Counted from the first letter of the stretch, positions 17,753-26,925 are shown. The stretch is DNA of 64,000 nucleotides from Paraburkholderia madseniana (GCF_009690905.1 NZ_VOSW01000043.1:1-64000); one strand, 5' to 3'. The notes: generated by a model from the letters alone, not told the origin. Numbers and translations are program-made.

Positions 17753-18928
17753 GTGAAAGTCAATTCTCTAATTCTCGCGTCTGCAGCAATGTGGGCCACG
17801 GTGGCCCATGCGCAGAGCAGCGTGACGCTATACGGTCTTCTCGATGCCGGCGTCACGTATACGAACAATCAACATGTCAGCGGCACGACAGGTCACAGCA
17901 ACGTGCAGGCGACCAGTGGCAATCTCAATTCCGACAGATGGGGACTGCGCGGCAGCGAAGATCTCGGCTCCGGTATGCATGCCATCTTCACGTTGGAGAA
18001 CGGTTTCAGCATCACCAACGGAAAATTGGGCCAGGGTGGCCGTATGTTCGGCCGTCAGGCCTGGGTGGGCCTCGCGACAGACCAGTACGGCTCAGTGACA
18101 CTAGGGCGTCAATACGATTCGGTAGTCGACTATCTTGGACCCATGAGCCTGACTGGCACGCAGTATGGAGGCACCCAGTTCGCTCACCCGTTTGACAACG
18201 ATAATCTCGATAACTCGTTTCGCGTCGACAACGCGATCAAGTATGCGAGCGCGAACTATAGTGGCCTGAAGTTCGGCGGCGTCTATGGCTTTTCAAACCA
18301 GGCCGGCGCCTTTGCGAACAACCGTCTGTATAGCCTGGGCGCGTCATACAACACCGGTCCGTTGAACGTCGCGGCGGCCTACATGGAGATCAATCAGCCC
18401 GGGGTGAATAGTGGCGGCGCCCTGGACGGCACCAGCACGTCCGCCGACGCACCGTTCACCGCGCAACGTCAGCGCGTCTGGGGCGCGGGAGCGAACTATT
18501 CGTTTGGCGCCGCAACCGTCGGACTGGTATGGACCCAGACGAAGCTTGACAGTGCGACCACAATCAGCACCGGCTCGCCATCGAGCCCCACGAAGTTCGG
18601 CAATGCAAGCGGCCTTAGCTTCAACAACTATGAACTCAATGCGCGCTACGACCTGACGCCGGCGTGGCGTATCTCAGGCGCCTATACATTTACCGATGGT
18701 CGCCTGAGCAACGCGACAACGAACGCCAAACCCAAGTGGAACCAGATCAGCCTGCTGAGCGACTATGCGCTCTCCAAGCGGACGGATCTCTATCTCGAAG
18801 GCGTGTATCAACATGTCAACGGCGCGAGCGGCACCGTGTTGAACGGTGCGTTGATCAACGGTATTGGCGCGCAGTCGGCGACGAATACGCAAGTTGCGGT
18901 GACCGCAGGCATTCGCACCCGCTTCTAA
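17753..18928 (+). CDS. Burkholderia-type general porin (second paralogue)
   Basis: An outer-membrane trimeric porin of about 391 residues. The frame is open from 17654 and ATG 17741 is possible. GTG 17753 is preferred because it gives a normal positively charged signal peptide (MKVNSLILASAA... ending AHA-QSS), whereas the ATG start would add two aspartates before it. The mature protein opens QSSVTLYGLLDAG, has FGRQAWVGLATDQYGSVTLGRQ, and ends in Phe (RTRF). The downstream gene is a beta-propeller lipoprotein 69 bp away, probably co-transcribed. Substrate is unknown. Confidence 0.92.
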   Translation: MKVNSLILASAAMWATVAHAQSSVTLYGLLDAGVTYTNNQHVSGTTGHSNVQATSGNLNSDRWGLRGSEDLGSGMHAIFTLENGFSITNGKLGQGGRMFGRQAWVGLATDQYGSVTLGRQYDSVVDYLGPMSLTGTQYGGTQFAHPFDNDNLDNSFRVDNAIKYASANYSGLKFGGVYGFSNQAGAFANNRLYSLGASYNTGPLNVAAAYMEINQPGVNSGGALDGTSTSADAPFTAQRQRVWGAGANYSFGAATVGLVWTQTKLDSATTISTGSPSSPTKFGNASGLSFNNYELNARYDLTPAWRISGAYTFTDGRLSNATTNAKPKWNQISLLSDYALSKRTDLYLEGVYQHVNGASGTVLNGALINGIGAQSATNTQVAVTAGIRTRF

Positions 18929-18997
18929 CTCCCAGCCCTCACAAGACGCGGCCGTCCCGCCGCACTTCCTCAAGATATCTCATCATCGAAAATACAA

Positions 18998-20077
18998 ATG
19001 ATTCAGAAAAAGTTAGTCACCCTGCTGAGTCTGGCCGCGACGCTATCCGCATGCGGCGGCAACAGTTCATCGACGCCCGCCGCGACACCCGCGTCTATAG
19101 CCGTCCCTGCTTCAGTGACCGCCGCTCAGTCGGGCTACAAGATTTCGGTCTTTGCCAAGGCGCCCGGCACGCTTTTGCCCGACGATCTCGTCCAGCACGG
19201 CAGCAACATCTTCGCCGTTGCGCAAGACAGCAATAACAATCCGGACGGAACGACAGTCGCGGGTACGTCGCCGCAAAGCCAGGTGATCGAGTACGATCTG
19301 AACGGCAATGTCGTCAAGACGTTCAACGTACCGGGACACCCGGACGGCATCATGGAGTTCGATTCGCACACGGTGTGGGTCAGCACCAATGAAGACGCGA
19401 ACCCGCTTTTGATCGTGATCGATACCACGGCCAATACCCAGACAACGCTCGCGCCTGACGTTACGCCGGCACATGGTGGCGGACTCGATGACATGAAGCA
19501 GCTCAACGGGGTGGTGTATGTGTCCGCATCGCATCCTACACTGGGAGCCGCTACTGTAACGGCGCCTAAAGGCGTGAGTTCGGTGCCGTCGGCTTATACC
19601 GTCACCCTGAATCCGGACAACAAGACGTTTCATCTGACGCCCGCTCTGATGGGCAATGCGGCAGCGACGAACATTGCAACGAATACGCAAGTCATGCTTA
19701 ACATGACCGATCCGGATTCGATGGCAATCGACCCGGCCGGCAACGTGGTCGTCGATAGTCAGGCCGACGCCGAACTCGTGTTCCTGAAGAACCCTGGTGC
19801 GAGTCAGTCGGTGAGCGTGTTGCCGCTTATGTTGTCCGGCAACGCTGCACCGGTGGACGACACGCGTTGGGCACCTTCAGGCAGTTCGTTCATGCTGGTG
19901 TCGGACAATAAAACTCAGTTGATCTATCGCATCGATGCAAGCGCTGGCTTTACGGCCGGAACGGCGTACGCCTCCGGCCAGGGCACGCTGTTGCAGCTCA
20001 ACACTTCGACGGGGGCAATGACGCCGGTCTATACCGGGATGGGTTCCCCGCACGGAATGATCTTTGTAGGCCAGTAG
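18998..20077 (+). CDS. Beta-propeller lipoprotein (SMP-30/NHL-like), function unknown
   Basis: A 359-residue probable lipoprotein: MIQKKLVTLLSLAATLSAC gives a lipobox with Cys19, followed by a Ser/Ala/Pro-rich linker. The rest has the repeated strand pattern of a six-bladed propeller of the SMP-30/gluconolactonase or NHL class, with GHPDGIMEF, VWVSTNEDANP, MTDPDSMAIDPAGNVVVDSQ and GSPHGMIFV. The same motif order recurs in the protein at 47386-48474, so they are paralogues. It may be a periplasmic lactonase or sugar-binding propeller linked to the upstream porin; no catalytic residue can be assigned by eye. Confidence 0.75.
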   Translation: MIQKKLVTLLSLAATLSACGGNSSSTPAATPASIAVPASVTAAQSGYKISVFAKAPGTLLPDDLVQHGSNIFAVAQDSNNNPDGTTVAGTSPQSQVIEYDLNGNVVKTFNVPGHPDGIMEFDSHTVWVSTNEDANPLLIVIDTTANTQTTLAPDVTPAHGGGLDDMKQLNGVVYVSASHPTLGAATVTAPKGVSSVPSAYTVTLNPDNKTFHLTPALMGNAAATNIATNTQVMLNMTDPDSMAIDPAGNVVVDSQADAELVFLKNPGASQSVSVLPLMLSGNAAPVDDTRWAPSGSSFMLVSDNKTQLIYRIDASAGFTAGTAYASGQGTLLQLNTSTGAMTPVYTGMGSPHGMIFVGQ

Positions 20078-20919
20078 CCGGCCCACTGCTGTCCATTCGG
20101 CGCACGCGATGCAGTGCGCTGGATGGGCAGCCGACTCGGACCTCGCGTCGTATCAGATGACACGCTCGAGGCGAGCCCTGCGCTTGGGCACGCTTGGGCC
20201 ATTGTGTGAAGCAATCGGGTATGGAATTCAAGAAACTCGACCGTCTGCTCCGGGTTGACTCCGGTCTCAGGTCTCGCTCGTAAGCGCCCCTTCACCGAGC
20301 GCGGGACAAGACGGCTTGCGAACGTCCGCAAAGGCCGACAACTCGCCGAACGGCACGATTGGGCGAAGGTCCGCTGTACCTTGGAAGCCGTCGTTGAAGG
20401 AGCAACGGGTCGAGGGCCCTTGTGGGTCGATCAGCGACTGTCGTCATCCGGCTCAGTGCGGCCAACTGCGGACGCTCGTTAGCGAACTCTCAGGGACGTC
20501 CGAACGTCGGCTGCCCCGCCGACATCGGGCGTTCGCGAGCGCCAATGGCTGGACGTCAGCGCGTGCGGACGTTCGTGTTGTATTCGAATCAACTTTCTGC
20601 GAATTATTGTCTTCCGCTAGTTTTGCTTTTCCATGCCGAAGTGAGCCTATTCATTTCAGCCTCATAAGTCGCGCAAAGTTTAACGATTCGCTCGAGGCAA
20701 CCGCCGACGCGCAACATGCATTCGTCTCATTCGGGATGCGTGAGAACAACGTCGAAGCTTGGTGTGCGTGTCCCTCATGCTCCGTGCCGTTCCGGATCGC
20801 CCTGACCCGGATGTGCTGCCATTCCACTCCGGAATGATGGCTATTGCCTCGCGGCCTCTACTGCACATGGACGCTTGCGGCCAAGATAGCGACACCCAAC
20901 ACTCTTCGAGGATGACGTC
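20078..20919. other. 840-bp gene-poor stretch upstream of the Old Yellow Enzyme gene
   Basis: Open frames here have poor codon bias and no recognisable family. They may be decayed DNA. The only clear element is the dyad at 20820-20836 next to the ene-reductase start. Confidence 0.4.
20820..20842 (+). promoter_or_regulatory. Regulon dyad site 1 and -10-like element (ene-reductase promoter)
   Basis: CATTCC (20820-20825), 5-nt spacer, GGAATG (20831-20836) is a perfect inverted repeat containing a T-N11-A LysR-type pattern. Five bases later comes TATTGC, in the position where the sister sites have TATGCC or TATGCG. The start codon follows 84 bp after the dyad. Confidence 0.6.
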
Positions 20920-22035
20920 ATGAGCAAGCTCTTCAGTCGTACGAAAGTCGGACATTTCGATCTGCAACACCGTGTAGTTCTCGCGCCGCTTACGAGAATG
21001 CGTACCGAGCCGAGCAATGTCCCGGGTGATCTCATGGTGGAGTACTACGCACAGCGTGCGACGGACGGTGGCCTGCTCATTACCGACGCGACGGCCGTGT
21101 CCCAGCTCGGCATCGCTTACGTCGATGCGCCCGGGATCTACACCGAGGAACAAGTCAAGGGCTGGAAGCGCGTGATCGATGCCGTTCATGCCAAGGGAGC
21201 ACGCATCTTTCTGCAGATGTGGCACGCGGGCCGTCAGGCGCATCCTGCCAACACTGGCGGGGTCACACCCGTCGCCCCGTCGCCGTTGCGTTCGCTCGAG
21301 CATGCTGCGATTCGCGACGAGAGCGGCCAGGTCAGCGAGGCGGAACTGATCGTGCCTCGCCCCCTCGAGACCGCGGAAATCCCCGTTATCGTCGAGCAAT
21401 TCCGTCGCAGCGCTGAACTCGCAAAGCAGGCCGGCTTCGACGGCGTTGAGCTCCACGGTGCCAACGGCTACCTGTTCGAGCAGTTCCTGCTCGACGGCAC
21501 GAACCATCGCAGTGACGAGTACGGCGGCTCGATCGAGAACCGCGCTCGTTTCCTATTCGATACGCTCGATGCAGTCGTTTCCGTGTGGGGTCCCGCTCGC
21601 GTGGCCGTCCGTCTTTCGCCGAGCGGCGTTTACGGCACCATGTCCGATAGCAATCCGCATGCGACGTTCGGCTATGTGGCGGGCCGGCTCAATCAGTATG
21701 ACCTCGCATACGTCCACGTGATCGAACCGCGCATTCGCGGCATTGTGGAGAAGGAGACGACCGACGCGGACGTCTCTTCGAAGGACATTCGCCGAATCTA
21801 CAAGGGCACGATCATTGCCGCCGGCGGTTTCACCGGTGAGAGCGCTGAGCAGATCGTTGTCGATGGCCATGCGGATCTCGTTGCCTTCGGCCGGATGTTC
21901 ATTTCGAACCCCGATCTTCCGGAGCGACTGCGTACTGGCGCGCCGCTCAATCGATACGATCGCTCGACGTTCTACGGTGGCGACGCGCGGGGCTACACCG
22001 ACTACAAATCGCTGCCTGAAGAAGTCGCGGCCTGA
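20920..22035 (+). CDS. Old Yellow Enzyme family FMN-dependent ene-reductase
   Basis: A 371-residue flavoenzyme of the NemA/OYE class that reduces activated C=C bonds of enones and nitro compounds with NAD(P)H. Visible features are the N-terminal barrel strand VVLAPLTRMR, YYAQRATDGGLLITDATAVS, LQMWHAGRQAHP, the substrate-activating HGANGY (His and Asn) with the following FLLDGTNHRSDEYGGS, and the phosphate-binding GGF and FGRMFISNPDLPERL. It is preceded by dyad site 1 and is probably the first gene of the dispersed island regulon. The substrate is likely a cyclic or conjugated ketone, inferred from the neighbouring crotonase and cupin. Confidence 0.92.
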   Translation: MSKLFSRTKVGHFDLQHRVVLAPLTRMRTEPSNVPGDLMVEYYAQRATDGGLLITDATAVSQLGIAYVDAPGIYTEEQVKGWKRVIDAVHAKGARIFLQMWHAGRQAHPANTGGVTPVAPSPLRSLEHAAIRDESGQVSEAELIVPRPLETAEIPVIVEQFRRSAELAKQAGFDGVELHGANGYLFEQFLLDGTNHRSDEYGGSIENRARFLFDTLDAVVSVWGPARVAVRLSPSGVYGTMSDSNPHATFGYVAGRLNQYDLAYVHVIEPRIRGIVEKETTDADVSSKDIRRIYKGTIIAAGGFTGESAEQIVVDGHADLVAFGRMFISNPDLPERLRTGAPLNRYDRSTFYGGDARGYTDYKSLPEEVAA

Positions 22036-22518
22036 ATGTGTTTGCGGGCCAAGGGCGGCGCAGTGGCCGTTGACCCCGTCGCCCTTGAGTTCGGGCGCGC
22101 TGTTCTGCGGGTAAAACGCAGTACCAACCCGATTCCGTCGATGAATCGACGCCATCCACTCGCATTTCGGCGGGTCAACCGCAAGTTGTTTCCGACCGCA
22201 ATCGGCCTGGCGCATCACAAGGAAATTGGCTGCACGTTGTAGCGGGTGAGGAGTGCTTCGCTTCACGCGATGACATCGGCAACGCATCGGCATGCCGGAG
22301 CCGAGTACCGCGTTTTCATCGTCGAAGGTGGCGAGTGAGGCGCCAGCGCCGTTGAGGTGGAAGCCCGGCCCTGTAGAGCGGCATTGCCTGCTGGAATGAA
22401 TCTTATGCCGCGCCCGGCACTACCTCGCTGACCTGCTCCTCGCTAGCATGTTCTGCGTCGGCTCAGGGCTGCATTCAAACGGCAGAGGCCTGGAACGGCT
22501 AGCACAATCGGAGGAACG
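22036..22518. other. Intergenic 480 bp before the TauD-type gene
   Basis: No gene recognised. It contains dyad site 2 (22382-22398) about 120 bp before the dioxygenase start. Confidence 0.45.
22382..22409 (+). promoter_or_regulatory. Regulon dyad site 2 and -10-like element (TauD-type promoter)
   Basis: CATTGC (22382-22387), 5-nt spacer, GGAATG (22393-22398), then five bases and TATGCC. The right arm matches the other two sites exactly and the left arm has one mismatch. The surrounding TGCCTGC/TGGAATG string is shared with site 3. Confidence 0.6.
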
Positions 22519-23289
22519 ATGAAGTTCAGAGCAATGAATATGGGCTTTGGCGCGCACGTCGATGAGGTCGATCTAACCTCGTTGACGCAAGACGATGTGG
22601 ATCGGTTACATACGGCGCTTCTCGAGCACGGCTTGCTGGTCATCCGGAATCAGAAGCTTTCGCCTGCAGGGCAGGTCAGGATCTCGGAGGTCTTTGGCAC
22701 GCTCGAAACGTTTCCGTCGGGCGAAGGGCAGTTGGCCGAATATCCGCAAATCTTTCGCGTGGCCAGCCACCCCGCTAAAGGCCATACGAACGTTGGCCGC
22801 TACTGGCATTCCGACGGCTCGTTCCGTGCAGAAGCCACGCCTATCTCGATCTGGTATCTGGTCGCGCAACCGGCCACTGGCGGCGAGACGCTTTTTGCCG
22901 ATCTGCGGGAGGCGTACAGGGCCTTGCCCGATGAGAGGAAGCCCGCGATCGATGGTCTCATCACGCTGCATCGAAACGGGATAAGACATCCGCTCGTCAT
23001 GCGGCATCCTGCGACACGCGAGCCGTCGATCTATTTCAATGTCGGTCTTACCGGCGGCGTCGTGGGCTATACGCCTGAACAGTTCATGGCATTGCGGACC
23101 GATCTGAACGATCACCTTTCCCGCGCAGGTGCCGCTTACGTCCATCACTGGCGCGAAGGCGACGTCATCATTGCCGACAACTTCCGGGTTGCCCACCGGG
23201 CTACGCCGATCTCGGTGGATCAGCATCGCATTCTCGATCGAACGACGATACGGGCTGATGGCGTTTACTGGGGCAAGGCGCAGAAGTGA
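22519..23289 (+). CDS. TauD/TfdA-family Fe(II)/2-oxoglutarate-dependent dioxygenase
   Basis: A 256-residue non-haem iron oxygenase. The facial triad is visible as His97 and Asp99 in YWHSDGSF and His226 in RVAHRATP. The 2-oxoglutarate-binding Arg is Arg237 or Arg241 in the following HRILDRTTI. A GGAGGAACG ribosome site precedes the start. Family members hydroxylate small acids such as taurine or phenoxyacetates. Its promoter shares the dyad found upstream of the ene-reductase and AhpD-like genes, so it probably acts in the same pathway. The physiological substrate is unknown. Confidence 0.9.
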   Translation: MKFRAMNMGFGAHVDEVDLTSLTQDDVDRLHTALLEHGLLVIRNQKLSPAGQVRISEVFGTLETFPSGEGQLAEYPQIFRVASHPAKGHTNVGRYWHSDGSFRAEATPISIWYLVAQPATGGETLFADLREAYRALPDERKPAIDGLITLHRNGIRHPLVMRHPATREPSIYFNVGLTGGVVGYTPEQFMALRTDLNDHLSRAGAAYVHHWREGDVIIADNFRVAHRATPISVDQHRILDRTTIRADGVYWGKAQK

Positions 23290-23871
23290 AGGGCCGCAGC
23301 CCGTGGGCGTGCCGGCCCGCGCGAAATACTCCATTTTGCCGACGACGCGCCGCGCGCTCTGCGCAATGCGGCGCGCCGTCGTCGTCGGGTCACACGCCCT
23401 ACGCCAGGAACAGCGTGTCGTGGGAAGCAAACGCGGAGCCACGTGGAAGAGGCGCGATGCCGCGCTTCAGGATCGGCGTGCCAACGCCGTCGAGGCCGGG
23501 AGGAAACGCGGCAACGTCGTCGCTGAACCCGCAGAGCGGCGCGCCATCGCCCGAGAAGGCCAGAGACTGGCCATATCCGTTTCCGTTGGGTCCGGATGCG
23601 CTCGCCACCACTACCTTCATGTCGCCGTTCCTGTCGCCGATTGATCGCCCCGGGATCGCCTTCATCATCGCGGCAAGCGGCGGCCCACAGCATGCCGTCA
23701 CGGGCATAACCGGCTTTCCTCGCTGGCATGGATTGCCGGATGCCGATCTCTTTTGCGACACGCGGCGCCTCGGGCAAAGCCTGCATCGTTGCGGCGCAGC
23801 CCGCTACGAGGACCGCTACCGGGCAGACGCGCGGCCTCGCACCTTGCGTAGCGCTCGAACGAGGTCGTTAT
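23290..23871. other. Gene-poor stretch between dioxygenase and LysR-MFS chimera
   Basis: The only candidate is the possible gene remnant at 23399-23761. GC-rich inverted pieces near 23290-23390 resemble a convergent terminator region. Confidence 0.35.
23399..23761 (-). pseudogene. Possible C-terminal remnant of a beta-propeller type protein
   Basis: The frame ends ...PILKRGIAPLPRGSAFASHDTLFLA and includes GPNGNGYGQSLAFSGDGAPLCGFSDD, which looks like the last blade of an SMP-30-like propeller. The upstream part in this frame is not protein-like, and the adjacent frame has coding-like codon use before about 23625, which suggests a frameshift or a join of two pieces. A short real gene starting at 23620 (74 residues) is an alternative. 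Confidence 0.3.
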
Positions 23872-24606
23872 TCATTGCGCGGGCTTTCCGGCAAACAGAA
23901 ATCGGCTGAGTGCGAGCAGCGGGAACAGCATGCCGACGACCCCGACCCAAGTCCAGCCGCCGTGCCTGTACAGCGTGCTCGCGATTGCGGAGCCGGCGGC
24001 GGCGCCGCCGACGAAGACGCTCGTCATGTAGATCGAGTTCAGACGGTTGCGGCTCTTCGGATCGAGCAGGTAAATTTCGCGCTGTCCCAGGACCAGGTTC
24101 ATCTGCACCGCAAAGTCGAGCAGCACGCCGGTGCCGACGAGCCCGAACACGCCGAGGCCCGGTAGCGTCAGTGCCAGCAGCACCGTGACGAGCGTCATCA
24201 CGACTGCGCCGAAGCCGAATACCGCGCGCCACCCGAACTGCGCGGCGATGAAGCTCGAGATCGGACGCGAGAGCAGAATGCCGAGCACCAGCCCGCTCAT
24301 GATCGTGCCGACCACGCGGCCACGCGTCTCGGCCGCCGCGAAATCTGCGCTGCGAGCCTCGTCGGTTGCCGAGTCGACGGCTGCGAGAATCGCCTTGGCG
24401 CGCTCGTAGAAGCGTCCACCGGGTTCGGTGACAGAGAGGTGTCGCGTCGTGCGATGCAGCACGACGGTCTGCAACTGCTGCTCCAGCGCCGTGACTGCGC
24501 GCGAAACCTGCGCAGCCGTCACGTTGTTTTCTTTCGCGACGGCGGTGAAGGAACCGGTTTCGACCACGCGGACGAATATCCGCATACTGCTGACGATATC
24601 TGCCAT
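23872..24606 (-). pseudogene. In-frame chimera of a LysR DNA-binding domain and a truncated MFS transporter
   Basis: The 244-residue frame starts MADIVSSMRIFVRVVETGSF (24606). Residues 1 to about 94 are a complete LysR winged helix and linker. At about residues 95-97 (RGR, around 24318) it switches without a stop to MFS sequence: VVGTIMSGLVLGILLSRP and GWRAVFGFGAVV (about TM4-TM5), then near residue 150 jumps to GLGVFGLVGTGVLLDFAVQ and the end of the transporter (about TM10-TM12). Two in-frame deletions explain this: one joining a regulator to a neighbouring transporter and one removing about TM6-TM9. As a transporter it cannot be complete; a membrane-tethered DNA-binding protein is possible but unlikely. 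Confidence 0.8.
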
Positions 24607-24731
24607 TCTGTTCCCGGACGGTGAGACCACCCATTTTTCTCCGGAGCGCTGGCTTGGAGCCAACCTTTCTCAATGTGCTACCGCATCCTGGCGCAGTCTG
24701 ACATCAGGCGTGGCGGGGGCGTTAGACGTCG

Positions 24732-24759
24732 TATGCCTGCCTGGAATGGATGTTATGCG
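24732..24759 (+). promoter_or_regulatory. Regulon dyad site 3 and -10-like element (AhpD-like operon promoter)
   Basis: TATGCC (24732-24737), 5-nt spacer, GGAATG (24743-24748), then five bases and TATGCG. It lies 86 bp before the start codon at 24834, nearly the same distance as site 1 from its gene (84 bp). Confidence 0.6.
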
Positions 24760-24833
24760 TATCGAGGGTCTTCTACCAGCGTGACGCCGCGCGCATCATC
24801 TGCTCACCACGAATTTCCCGTTTGGAGAAGATC

Positions 24834-25400
24834 ATGAGCACGTTCCCGTCATACACCATTGAGACCGCACCGGCCGCTTCGAAACCCGCCCTGGAAGACG
24901 CGAAAAAGACCTTTGGCTTTGTGCCGAATCTCCAGTCTCACATGGCCGAATCGCCTGAGCTCCTTGCCGGCTACTCCGCCCTCTGGGACCTCTTTGCCAG
25001 GAGTACGCTTACCTCGCATGAGCAGCAGGTCGTCTATCTGACCTCGAACTTCGAAAACAATTGCCATTACTGTATGGCCGGCCATTCGGCACTTGCCCGG
25101 ATGATCAAGATGGATCCCGCTGTCATCGCCGCGCTGCGCGATGGAGAGCCGCTGCCTGATCCGAAGCTTGAAGCCCTGCATCGCTTCACGACGATTGTCG
25201 TACGCGAACGCGGCTTTGCTTCTGATGCGGATGTCGAGGCATTTCTCGCCGCCGGCTTCACGCGCCAGAATGTGCTTGAAGTGATACTCGGCGTTGCCAC
25301 GAAGGTCATGAGCAACTATACGAACCACATCGTACATACGCAGTACGACCCGTTCATGAAGGGCAACGAGTGGACGAAGCCGGTAAAGTCCGCCGCCTGA
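24834..25400 (+). CDS. AhpD-like / carboxymuconolactone decarboxylase family protein
   Basis: A 188-residue all-helical protein started at ATG 24834 (MSTFPSY) behind GGAGAAG. The redox motif is Cys77 and Cys80 with His84 in NNCHYCMAGHS, as in AhpD-type peroxidase-associated proteins, and an upstream Glu63 is a candidate proton relay. Such proteins reduce peroxides or oxidised partners, and many in catabolic operons have undefined roles. It is the first gene of the operon with the DAD-like cupin 43 bp downstream, and its promoter carries dyad site 3. A protective role against oxygenase side-products is a reasonable inference. Confidence 0.87.
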   Translation: MSTFPSYTIETAPAASKPALEDAKKTFGFVPNLQSHMAESPELLAGYSALWDLFARSTLTSHEQQVVYLTSNFENNCHYCMAGHSALARMIKMDPAVIAALRDGEPLPDPKLEALHRFTTIVVRERGFASDADVEAFLAAGFTRQNVLEVILGVATKVMSNYTNHIVHTQYDPFMKGNEWTKPVKSAA

Positions 25401-25443
25401 CCCGTGCGCTCGATGCGTCGATATCTTCTGGAGGTCTCGTAAC

Positions 25444-25986
25444 ATGACCAACACAACTGCAAGAAAGCCTGATGAGCGTGCTATCCCTTATCAGCTGCCT
25501 CAACCGCCTGACATGTCACCCGACATCGTGCACTTGGGCATACTCGATAAATGGCTGGAGGACGATAACCTTTGGGTGCCGATGACGCCGACTGTTTCGT
25601 TCAAGCCGCTGCTTCTCAGCGCCAGCCAGGGCTACTACGTCAATCTACTTAGAGTGCGCCAGTCCGGCGTGCTCTCGCGTCACCGTCATACCGGGCCTGT
25701 CCACGCGATCGTTCTGCGAGGCAGATGGTATTACCTCGAGCACGACTGGGTTGCGGAGCAGGGTGGCTACGCACACGAGCCGGCAGGCGAGACGCACACC
25801 CTGTACGTGCCCGAGGACGTAACTGAGATGATCACGTGGTTCCATGTTACGGACGGGTACACCTACGTCGATCCCCAAGGCACAGCAGTGGGATACGAAG
25901 ATGTGTTCACGAAAATCGAAGCGGCTCGCAGGCATTACGAAGAGATCGGCCTCGGCGCCGACTACGTAAAGCAGTTCATTCGCTAA
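25444..25986 (+). CDS. Cupin dioxygenase, 2,4'-dihydroxyacetophenone dioxygenase-like
   Basis: A 180-residue single cupin. The metal ligands are visible in SRHRHTGPVH (His80, His82, His87 region) and GETHTLYVP (His118). The segments GRWYYLEHDW and YEDVFTKIEAARRHYEEIGLGADYVKQFIR closely resemble 2,4'-dihydroxyacetophenone dioxygenase, an Fe(II) enzyme that cleaves the C-C bond beside a ketone. A related job, oxygenolytic cleavage of a diketone or hydroxyketone, fits the adjacent diketone-hydrolase-like gene. It is 43 bp downstream of the AhpD-like gene and so in one operon. Confidence 0.82.
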   Translation: MTNTTARKPDERAIPYQLPQPPDMSPDIVHLGILDKWLEDDNLWVPMTPTVSFKPLLLSASQGYYVNLLRVRQSGVLSRHRHTGPVHAIVLRGRWYYLEHDWVAEQGGYAHEPAGETHTLYVPEDVTEMITWFHVTDGYTYVDPQGTAVGYEDVFTKIEAARRHYEEIGLGADYVKQFIR

Positions 25987-26109
25987 GCGTATTCGTTATC
26001 TGCGGGCTTCGGATGCCGCGAAAGCACGAACGAAGATGTGCCCCATGCGCGGCGGAGGCCGCGCACCTCGATCGCCCGGCACAACGGGCTGCAACGGAGG
26101 ATTTTCACC

Positions 26110-26925
26110 ATGGAACGAAAAACTGTTGACGTGAATGGCGTACCGGTCAGCTACCTGAGCGCCGGTGACCCGGCAGGATCCGTCTTGTTGTTGCTGCACG
26201 GCACCTATTGGAGCCGCGTATGGCAGCCGGTACTCGACGATCTGGCCGCTGCCGGATTACGCCCCATCGCGGTAGATTTCCCTGGTTCCGGCCGCTCGGG
26301 TGGCGAGCTGACCATTGCGGATGCCTCGATTCCCGCTTTGGCGGGTTGGCTGCCGCGCTTCCTGGATGCGCTCGGTATCGCGGGACCGGTAGGCGTCGCC
26401 GGGCACGACATTGGCGGGGGCATTGCGCAGGAGGTGCTGGTCGATGGAACGATAGAGGTCAGCAAGCTGGCGCTCGTCAATGCAGTGATGTTCGATTCGT
26501 GGCCAGTGCCCGGCGTTGCCCGGTTCCGCGATCCGGCGGTGGCCGCTGCGACGACGACGGAGGATATCCTTGCTGCCCGTCGCAAGTCAGTCCTCACGGC
26601 ACTGGCCAGGCCAACAACGGAAAGCGAAGTGGCCGAGTATCTCGAACCTTGGACGGACCCGCGCGTCGCACGGTCGTGGATCGCCTTGGCCGGTGCGGCG
26701 GACAATCGTTACACGATGGAGCTGTTGCCGCGCCTTCGCGCGTCGCAGACGCCAAAGCTGCTCGTCTGGGGCGAAGACGACAGCTTCCAGCTCGTCGAGC
26801 ACGCGGAGCGCTTCGCCAAAGAGATCCCGAACACGCAGCTTGTCCGGATTCCCAAGGCGGGCCACATCCCCATGGAAAATGACGCTGTCGCAGTGGCTCG
26901 CGCGTTGGCTGGGTTCTTCATCTGA
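26110..26925 (+). CDS. Alpha/beta hydrolase with aspartate nucleophile (dehalogenase/epoxide-hydrolase-like)
   Basis: A 271-residue alpha/beta hydrolase started at ATG 26110 with GGAGG upstream. The nucleophile elbow is GHDIGG with Asp100 instead of serine, the oxyanion loop is HGTYW, an acidic residue follows LLVWGEDD (about 226) and the base is His252 in KAGHIPMEN. An Asp nucleophile is typical of haloalkane or haloacetate dehalogenases and epoxide hydrolases rather than esterases. It lies 123 bp after the cupin in the same direction, probably co-expressed. Hydrolysis of an epoxide, enol ester or halogenated intermediate is possible; the substrate is not determinable. Confidence 0.83.
   Translation: MERKTVDVNGVPVSYLSAGDPAGSVLLLLHGTYWSRVWQPVLDDLAAAGLRPIAVDFPGSGRSGGELTIADASIPALAGWLPRFLDALGIAGPVGVAGHDIGGGIAQEVLVDGTIEVSKLALVNAVMFDSWPVPGVARFRDPAVAAATTTEDILAARRKSVLTALARPTTESEVAEYLEPWTDPRVARSWIALAGAADNRYTMELLPRLRASQTPKLLVWGEDDSFQLVEHAERFAKEIPNTQLVRIPKAGHIPMENDAVAVARALAGFFI

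Noticed and set aside
20316..20837. 173-codon plus-strand frame before the ene-reductase
   Set aside because: Poor codon bias and no recognisable domain; treated as non-coding.
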